Assembly: GCA_963675135.1 (NCBI GenBank)
Contig: OY776122.1
Location: 88,360,472 to 88,424,471 of the forward strand
Reading direction: 5' to 3'
Length of the DNA stretch: 64,000 bases
Source of the DNA: Galeopsis tetrahit
Taxonomy: Eukaryota > Streptophyta > Magnoliopsida > Lamiales > Lamiaceae
Part shown: positions 57,873-64,000 of the stretch, one piece after another
Layout: each line of letters starts with the position of its first letter
Numbering within the stretch: position 1 is the stretch's first letter
The notes under the pieces: generated by a model
The model's database searches: none
Told to the model about the DNA's origin: nothing
What the model saw: only the letters and a program-made list of their open reading frames with translations
Program-made: the position numbers and the translations under genes

Positions 57873-59690
57873 GTCTTGCACATCCGCTACATCTGATCTA
57901 CCAGCTACTGTTTCTCCCTTAAGAAAGTAGAGATCACTTCTTCTCTCGCCTTTCAGGACAGTCAGCTCCCCTTTTGACACACTGAGCTCTTCATCAGCCG
58001 ACTGGAATTTATAGCCCATAGAATCTAGCATCCCAAGTGAGATCAAATTTCTCTTGAGTTCAGGTACGTACCTAACACTCTTGAGTATTCTTACTACCCC
58101 ATCGAACTTCTTCAGGTGAACACTACCTTCTCCAACAACTTTGCAAGTGTGATCATTCCCAAGCAGAACAAAACCGCCCTTCTGTTGCTTGAAGTCATGA
58201 AACCAATCTCGTCTTGGAGTCATATGGAAAGAACACCCTGAATCAAGGATCCATGCTTGCTGTTCTGTAGAGGATGTGATGGTTAGTGCTTGAGCAGACT
58301 CGTAGCCTTCATGCTCCTTCTCAACTTGAGTCTGGTTAGCTTGATTCTTGTCATTAGAGGTATTGGCACCAGATTTCCTCAAGAACTGCTTGTATTTGTG
58401 ACAAGCATTCTTATAGTGCCCAGGCTTGTTGCAATGGTAGCACACTGCCTCACCTTGATTGGACACAGCTGATTTTCCCTTATCAGCTCATTTGGGTTGA
58501 CTAGACCCCTTCTTGGCACCAGATCGCTTCTGGCCACCTCTGATTGTCAATCCTTCTCGGGTACTGACCTTGTCTGCTTGAGACGTCTTGTTGTGCAGCA
58601 GCTTGGACTTGACAACCAGCATTACATCCTCCAATGTAATACTTTCCTTCCTACCATACAAGATGGTATCCTTTAAGATTTCAAAGGACTTAGGGAGAGC
58701 ACTCAATAGAATCAGAGTCTTATCCTCTTCCTCTAACTTGACATCTAAATTCTCTAGATCATCAAGAATTCTATTGAACTCATCAAGCTGATCCGGAATG
58801 GGTTTGTCATCCACCATTCTGAAGGCATACAACTTCTGTTTTGAATAGAGACGGTTAGCTAAGGTTTTAACCATGTAAAGTTTACCTAGCTTGTCCCAGA
58901 CCTCTTTCGCGGTTTTCTCTTTAGCAACTTCTCTCAAAACCTTATCACCAAGGCAGAGCAGAATATTACTTCGAGCTTTCCTGAGTAGGGATGGCAAAAT
59001 GATCTGCCCCGAAGTCGACCTGCCCTGCTCTGAGAGGTTTAGATCCGCCCTGCCCTGCCCCATCCTTAAAACCGGGCAAATCTGCCCCGCCCCGCACGCA
59101 GGGCAGGGCAAGCATGGATATATGTATTATAAATCTGCCCTGCCCTGCCCTGTCCTGAATATTAAAAAAAAATTTATATTAATATAAAAATTATTTTTGA
59201 TTATTTTGTTTGCTGTTAAGTATTTTGAATATGACTTATGAATTTCTAATGTTTAATTTTAATGTTTAATTTTAATGTTTAATTTAATTGTGAATATTTA
59301 ATATTTATTTTATTGTTTAATTTAATCTGCATATTTTACTTGGACTTTTGGAGTGCATGGGGCAGGGCAGGGCAATGACTTGCACAGGGCAGGGCAGGTC
59401 ACAAAATGTTGCCCCGCAGCAGGTCGCAGGGCAGGGCAGATACTTATGAACGCAGGGCAGATTTGGATATTTAACTATCTGCCCTGCTCTGCCCCATTGC
59501 CATCCCTATTCCTGAGCATCTTGCTCCTTTCAGCAGCAGTAGTTGCAGATTCACCAGCTGGGGCTGTAGGCTCTTCGAGCACGTCGAACAAGCCTTGCTG
59601 TTCTAGGAGAGCCTGCATCTTGACTCTCCACAGCCCAAAGTCACCCGTGCCTGAGAACTTCTCAATATTATACTTGGTCGAATTCTCCAT
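57873..59690 (-). pseudogene. Copia gag and protease region, interrupted
   Basis: It starts MENSTKYNIEKFSGTGDFGL at 59690. Gag segments include LYMVKTLANRLYSKQKLYAF and ILDDLENLDVKLEEEDKTL. The zinc knuckle CYHCNKPGHYKNACH and the protease motif WILDSGCSFHMT follow. An in-frame TGA at 58488-58490 lies just before the zinc knuckle, and a 523-bp hAT element is inserted at 58986-59508. The gag-pre-integrase part ends at the solo LTR. Confidence 0.9.
58986..59508. mobile_element. Non-autonomous hAT element (523 bp) inserted in copia gag
   Basis: Termini TAGGGATGGCAAAATG and CATTGCCATCCCTA are inverted repeats; the 8-bp TSD TTCCTGAG lies at 58978-58985 and 59509-59516. Subterminal regions are full of GGGCAGGGCAG-type repeats on both sides, and the core is AT-rich. 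No coding capacity. Insert plus TSD is 531 bp, a multiple of three. Confidence 0.93.
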
Positions 59691-59762
59691 CTTCGAACTG
59701 GCAGTTGATTAATGGCTGACAATCGATTCCTCTCGTTTCCGATTCCCACAGACGGCGCTAAT

Positions 59763-60546
59763 TGTTACGATTGTCAGTGATAATTCAACTTTGATTAGAC
59801 GTCTCCAATCACAAGCAAAATAATCGGCCAATATTCAATCCAACGAAAGCATGGCAATTCACAAATATAAATGAAAACAGAAAAACAGAGCACAAGAACG
59901 ATTTAAGTGGTTCGATCAATGTGATCTACATCCACTGGACACACGACTTCAATTTGATTAGTTCAAGAGATGTTTACACACTCATCACTCGGAAAGGGAA
60001 TTTATCCTCACTTCACTCGTGAACTCTCAACTCTCAAAACGAATGCTCGTATGCGTCAAGAATTACAATTACAAGTAATGGGGTATTTATAGGATTCAAG
60101 GTGATTGCAGCGTGTGTTGAAAGCGTGCTCTGTTGCCACGTGGATTCTGTTACAACCGTGTAACAAACTCACACCTTCAGCGTGGCTCAATCTGAATTGA
60201 CCTCCTTGCCCTTCACTTGTCTTCGCAAGACAAGACGACTCCATACTTAGCCAAAAATTAACCCTGCTAACAGAACTCAACTAGTCTGGTCAGACCTCTA
60301 CTTGTCTGGTCTTCCCAACTCGTCTTGTCTAGACCGCAACACCATCTCATCTGATCTGGTCTGAGTTAACTTGTCTGACTCGACCAGCTGATACGCCAAC
60401 AGCTGAGTCCTTCAGAAGACTTCTATCAATTAAGTACCTCGACTGGTCTGCCCAACAGACGAGTACAGTAGTAAAGTAGAATCTACCTGATATGTACCAG
60501 ACGAGTCGCACTCATCTAGTCTAGAAGATTTGAAATAAACCTCACA
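59763..60546 (-). repeat. 5' LTR of the copia element
   Basis: Same length as the partner LTR, with about 11 single-base differences counted by eye, most of them in the last 150 bp on the plus strand. Confidence 0.95.
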
Positions 60547-60551
60547 CTATC

Positions 60552-60904
60552 AAAGTAAAAGAGTTTGATAAAAAATGAAATTCCATAGAAAGACAATGCG
60601 CTATGCCCTATCACATTTGTGCATCTTTTGACAAAATAAATTGAAACATTTGTAAACTGATCTAATAAACTTTATGCCAACAAATGTAACAAAAAAAACT
60701 TTTAGGGAGTATTAAAAAATTTTAACGGGTAATAATAATATTCTTTTCATTTGTATTTCACACATTCTTTTAATAATTTCTGAAAATTCACTAATCAATG
60801 GTTATATTTTGGGTTAATTCTAAATAAATATAGAACATTTAGTCTCATTATCAATTTAATCACAATCTTTTCAATTATTAATTAAAAACTCTCATTTTTC
60901 ATTG
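60552..60904. other. AT-rich spacer
   Basis: Between the copia TSD and the fold-back element. AT-rich, nothing recognised. Confidence 0.5.
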
Positions 60905-62390
60905 TGTTGCACATTTTTAAATTTAGGCCAGCAATCAATCGATGACCACGTCATATTATACATATTTTTTTCTACACCACATTACAAATTAAATAAAACT
61001 TAAAAAATACAAAAATAAAACTCGTGCTTCTTCTCACTCTTTCTTCCCCACAACTTCTTCTGATCTTCTCAAACTCGATCAAGTTTTCTTTAAAAAATCA
61101 AAATCATTCAAAAGTCAAAAAAGAAAAGACTCTAATTATCGTCCAAATCACATCAGGGAAGAACCTATCCCAAATCCATGATAAATTTTAAAAAGAGAAA
61201 ATATCAATTTTGTTCACCCAAGTTTACCTTTTTTTTATATTTGATCACCCACGTTTAATCATTATCAAAATTGGTCACTCAGTTATTATATTTGTATCTC
61301 AAACTTAAAACATTCTCATACATCTTCTAGAACTAATGGAACAAACGAAATAATGGAACCTGTGAACTTGTTGAGCATGAAGAAATACTATTGAAAAAAT
61401 CTCAGTCAATCACAAAAAAAAAACATGTTTTTTTATAACTAAATTATTTTATAATATTTATCTCATAGTCAACCTTTTTCTCATTTTTCAGGATAGCCAA
61501 AAAAATTTCAGTAAGTTTTTAATAATTATTTAACTCAATTATGAATTCATCTTATTGTTGTTGTTGGTTTACTTTTTATTTTACAGAAAATGAGAAACTC
61601 AGAATATGGTAGAAAAAGAAATAGTCACAGTGAAGTTAATCTCATTTTATAATTTTTGTAATGTTATGCCGACTAATTTCTTATTTTATAGGTTGTGCAA
61701 ATTCTCAATGGTACCTAACTATCTATGCAAAAGAGGGACAGTGGAGGAACAAAACAAGCAAGGAAAATACCAAAAGAAAAATAAGTCAAAGTGACTATGT
61801 ATTAGTTTGATGTACTCTGCTTTTTATAATTATAGTGTGTATTTTTCAAGATCATTATTGCAAATTAGGTAAATGTACATATTTGTTGTGATAGACTGAG
61901 ATTCTTCAATTGTATTTCTTCATGTACGTAGGTTCCACATATTTTAACCCAGGTTTTGATAATTTTAGCGCTCAAAACTCTTTATCCGTTAGTCAGTGAC
62001 AGATATAAAATATAATAACTGCGTGACCAATTTTAATAGCAACTAAAAGTGGGTGATCAAATATGAGAAGAGGTAAACTTGATTGACCAAAATTGATATT
62101 TACCCTTTTAAAAAAGATAAATGAGACAGAGCTAGAAAATTTATCATAAATTTGGGATAGGGTTTTTCTTTTGTGATTTGGAGCTTTTTAGTTTTGTAGG
62201 TAGATAATCTCTGCCGAGTGTTTTTTTTTTTTTTTTTTTATGATTTGATGATTTTGATTTTATTTTAAGAAGAGGTTGATTGAGTTTGAGAAATTGAGAA
62301 TAAGAGGTGGGGAAGAAGGAGCGTTTTAGTTTTGTATTTTTAAAGTTTTATTTAATTTGTACCGGTAGGAATTTAAAAATGTGTATAATT
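60905..62390. mobile_element. Long fold-back (inverted-repeat) element, about 1.5 kb
   Basis: Left arm about 60905-61320 and right arm about 61980-62390 are diverged inverted copies. Matching pairs include ACAAATTAAATAAAACTT with AAGTTTTATTTAATTTGT, CTTTCTTCCCCAC with GTGGGGAAGAAGG, ATCCCAAATCCATGATAAAT with ATTTATCATAAATTTGGGAT, and TTTGATCACCCAC with GTGGGTGATCAAA. The middle contains no recognised gene. Long inverted arms suggest a Mutator-like or Foldback-type element; the exact ends and TSD were not resolved. Confidence 0.65.
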
Positions 62391-62516
62391 GGTTGTATTC
62401 TATCGGATTTTTAAAAGTCTTCAAATTATGAGTATTAATACGAATTTTAAAAAGTCTTAAATTATTTTTTTTTATATGTATTCAGCCGCTATGAATTTTA
62501 ATACTCTATGTAGAGA

Positions 62517-62747
62517 TGTAAACACACACTCGTCTTATAATTGTAAAGAAGGAAATACAAAACAAAAGGTATTTCATATATGGAGTGTTTCAATATTTAC
62601 AATGCTTAAAATGCATGAAGTGCATGAGGAATACAAAAGACCCTAATCTATATTTATAGACTAAATAACAACTACTAGTTACTAACTAACCACTGACTAA
62701 TCAAACTAACTAACAAAAGGAAACAATTCTATTTTATATCCTTTACA
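62517..62747 (-). mobile_element. Short LTR with adjoining polypurine tract (copia-like)
   Basis: On the minus strand it starts TGTAAAGGATATAAAATAG and ends GTGTGTTTACA, that is TG...CA, 231 bp. The bases before its minus-strand start are TTTTGAGGGGGAG, a classic polypurine tract. It is therefore the 3' LTR of an element whose interior lies to the right (62748 onwards) and whose 5' LTR is not seen before 64000. AGAGA at 62512-62516 would be one TSD copy. Confidence 0.6.
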
Positions 62748-62836
62748 CTCCCCCTCAAAATGAGAGTTGATTTCAATCAACCTCATTTTGGCTTAACAAG
62801 TGAAGAAATCATCTTGAGAAGAAAAATAGTATTGTA

Positions 62837-63120
62837 GAGAAATGGTCCATGGACCCCAAAGGCATGAATTCATAAACAATAATTCGCTGGGCTCCCTGAC
62901 CACAATAGCCAATCAATTTGACAAGGTTTGGATGGCGCAAACGAGTGAGCAGCCTAACCTTCACACCGAACTCCGTTTCGGCTAGTTGGAAATACTCATT
63001 TAGCACCTTAGCTGCAATAATCTGGCGCGTCCGTAATTTTCCCTTGTATACGCCCCCATAACGATCTTTTCCGATAAGATTCTGAGTCCTAAAATTGTTG
63101 AACGTAGTTGCTTCCTTCGT
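62837..63120 (-). pseudogene. Receptor-like kinase fragment, N-lobe only
   Basis: One uninterrupted frame of about 95 codons starts KEATTFNNFRTQNLIGK and continues with the glycine-loop-like DRYGGVYKG, the ATP-binding Lys in IIAAKVL, then TEFGVKVRLLTRLRHPNLVK, LIGYCGQGAQRIIVYEFMPL and GSMDHF. This is the first half of a receptor-like cytoplasmic kinase domain (subdomains I-V). The HRD and DFG motifs are missing and the frame runs into unrelated sequence. The glycine loop is degenerate (GKDRYGG). It lies beside the LTR at 62517-62747, apparently inside that element. Confidence 0.8.
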
Positions 63121-63470
63121 TTACAAAAATCCAAATCCAAATCGGTAAGAAGCAGACGGGTAATATTCAATCCAAACTCACGAACCCTAATCTGCACATC
63201 CCAGGCAGTGATTCCTCCTCTTTGCGGTGGCATGAAACCATTTTTCTCTGACACTAAGTAGTCCCTGGGAAAGCCCATGCCTGCAATGAAGAAGGATGCT
63301 GCAAGCATCGAGATTGGGCAACCGCGATCGGGAACGTCGGCAATCGCCAAAACAGAGCAATAATCTGGATTACGAACATCAATCAGCAAAACTGAATCGC
63401 AAACAACCGCCGGCAAACAAATTCCACCGAGAAACTGTCGAACAATTACCAAACCTCCGAACAATTCCAC
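63000..63470 (-). other. 156-residue open frame of unknown nature
   Basis: The frame begins MELFGGLVIVRQFLGG and contains AASFFIAGMGFPRDYLVSEK and GFMPPQRGGITAWDVQIRV. I do not recognise a family. Its last 40 codons overlap the kinase fragment in another frame, so at least that part is not a real coding sequence. It may be a gene piece fused upstream of the kinase fragment. Confidence 0.25.
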
Positions 63471-64000
63471 AATCGAAGAGGTGCCATACCGAATCGCCGA
63501 CGTTCAATATGAGCCTCACACCAGCAAAATGATGCGCTCAAAGACCAATCGCCGGCGTCACACAAATCGTACCAGAGGCGGCAAACACAATTGTCGCCAA
63601 CAAAGTGAAATCGAACACCGACTAAAAATGGAAACGCAAAAATCCAGACGCCAAGACGAAGTAACCGTCAGCAGAAATCGGATAGAATCGCGATCAGTAG
63701 AAATCGGCGGAAGAAATGGACTGAGAGATTTCCACAAATTTTCCAAAAAAAAATGGAATCGTGATAAACACGAAAAATCGATTTCGAATCAACATGAAAT
63801 CAAATATAAAACTCACGAGAATATAACTCGCAAAGAAATGAGTATTAAACTCAAGAAACTCAAAGAAGAATTCGAATCAAGATAAAATCGAATCCACAAA
63901 TTCACGAGCATAAAACTCGTAAAGAACAATCTCAAAAAGAGAAAAAAATAATAGAAATCCAAATCCATCAAAGATTTGGCAGAAATGAGTACAAAAACTC
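63471..64000. other. Right edge, no recognised gene
   Basis: Moderately AT-rich sequence with ACTCGYRAAGAAAT- and CTCACGAG-like repeats. A 134-residue plus-strand frame (63481-63885) is very Lys/Arg-rich with no domain and is probably a chance frame. The kinase-bearing unit may continue past the window. Confidence 0.4.

Larger units (their letters stand above)
52839..60546 (-). mobile_element. Full-length Ty1/copia retrotransposon with two nested insertions
   Basis: LTRs of equal length (784 bp) at 52839-53622 and 59763-60546 are flanked by the 5-bp TSD CTATC (52834-52838 and 60547-60551). The element reads on the minus strand. Just inside the 5' LTR is ATTAGCGCCGTCTGTGGGAA, where a primer-binding site belongs, and just before the 3' LTR is the purine tract AAAGGTGGAGAAT. 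The domain order is gag, protease, integrase, reverse transcriptase, RNase H, which defines the copia superfamily; motifs look Tnt1/Tork-like. By eye the LTRs differ at about 11 positions (about 1.4%), so insertion was fairly recent. Two in-frame stops, one frameshift and two insertions break the polyprotein. It is not able to move by its own proteins. Confidence 0.95.

Noticed and set aside
63481..63885. 134-residue basic plus-strand frame as a nucleic-acid-binding protein
   Set aside because: Lys/Arg richness follows from A/G-rich composition; no motif, and transcription evidence on the minus strand (kinase fragment) is opposite.

Overview
The window looks like nuclear DNA of a flowering plant, almost certainly a eudicot. 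Genes have many GT-AG introns in AT-rich sequence, the proteins are plant-specific or plant-type (a plastid bilin reductase, a GRAS regulator), and the space between genes is packed with plant transposon families recognisable by their termini and target-site duplications (TSDs). I cannot name the species. All exon models below were built by eye from splice sites and reading-frame continuity.

Six genes look intact. In order they are: phytochromobilin:ferredoxin oxidoreductase HY2 (+, 2654-6456, 8 exons); a SCARECROW-LIKE 3 type GRAS protein (+, 12467-13795, no intron); a large TPR plus DnaJ co-chaperone (+, 19821-29085, 11 exons); ubiquitin-specific protease UBP24 (-, 31190-37791, 7 exons); an APC/C-type ubiquitin-conjugating enzyme of the UBC19/UBC20 group (+, 42848-44217, 5 exons); and a THUMP-domain tRNA acetylation adaptor (-, 45531-50405, 7 exons). 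Two are ubiquitin-pathway genes and one is a chaperone, but nothing in the sequence shows that they work together. They look like an ordinary plant gene neighbourhood.

The rest is mobile DNA. The left end (1-2132) holds the end of an LTR and a broken plant-mobile-domain gene. Between HY2 and the GRAS gene lies a nested island of Tourist-like, fold-back and hAT elements, then a 42-bp minisatellite that ends about 250 bp before the GRAS start codon. Region 13.8-19.8 kb holds a copia-type LTR, a FAR1-like tail, a LINE RNase H remnant and a Stowaway element. Region 38-42.4 kb is AT-rich and contains a Mutator-like element carrying a broken U-box/ARM gene fragment (a Pack-MULE). Region 50.5-62.8 kb holds another Mutator-like element, a full-length Ty1/copia element with two further insertions inside it, a long fold-back element and an LTR. 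A kinase fragment lies beside that last LTR, inside sequence that may be retrotransposon interior.

I found no convincing undescribed biological system. The strongest observations are: the Pack-MULE; the exact nested insertions in the copia element; two related LTRs whose palindromes have changed sequence while staying symmetrical; M-phase-specific promoter motifs upstream of the mitotic E2 gene; and the minisatellite in the GRAS promoter.
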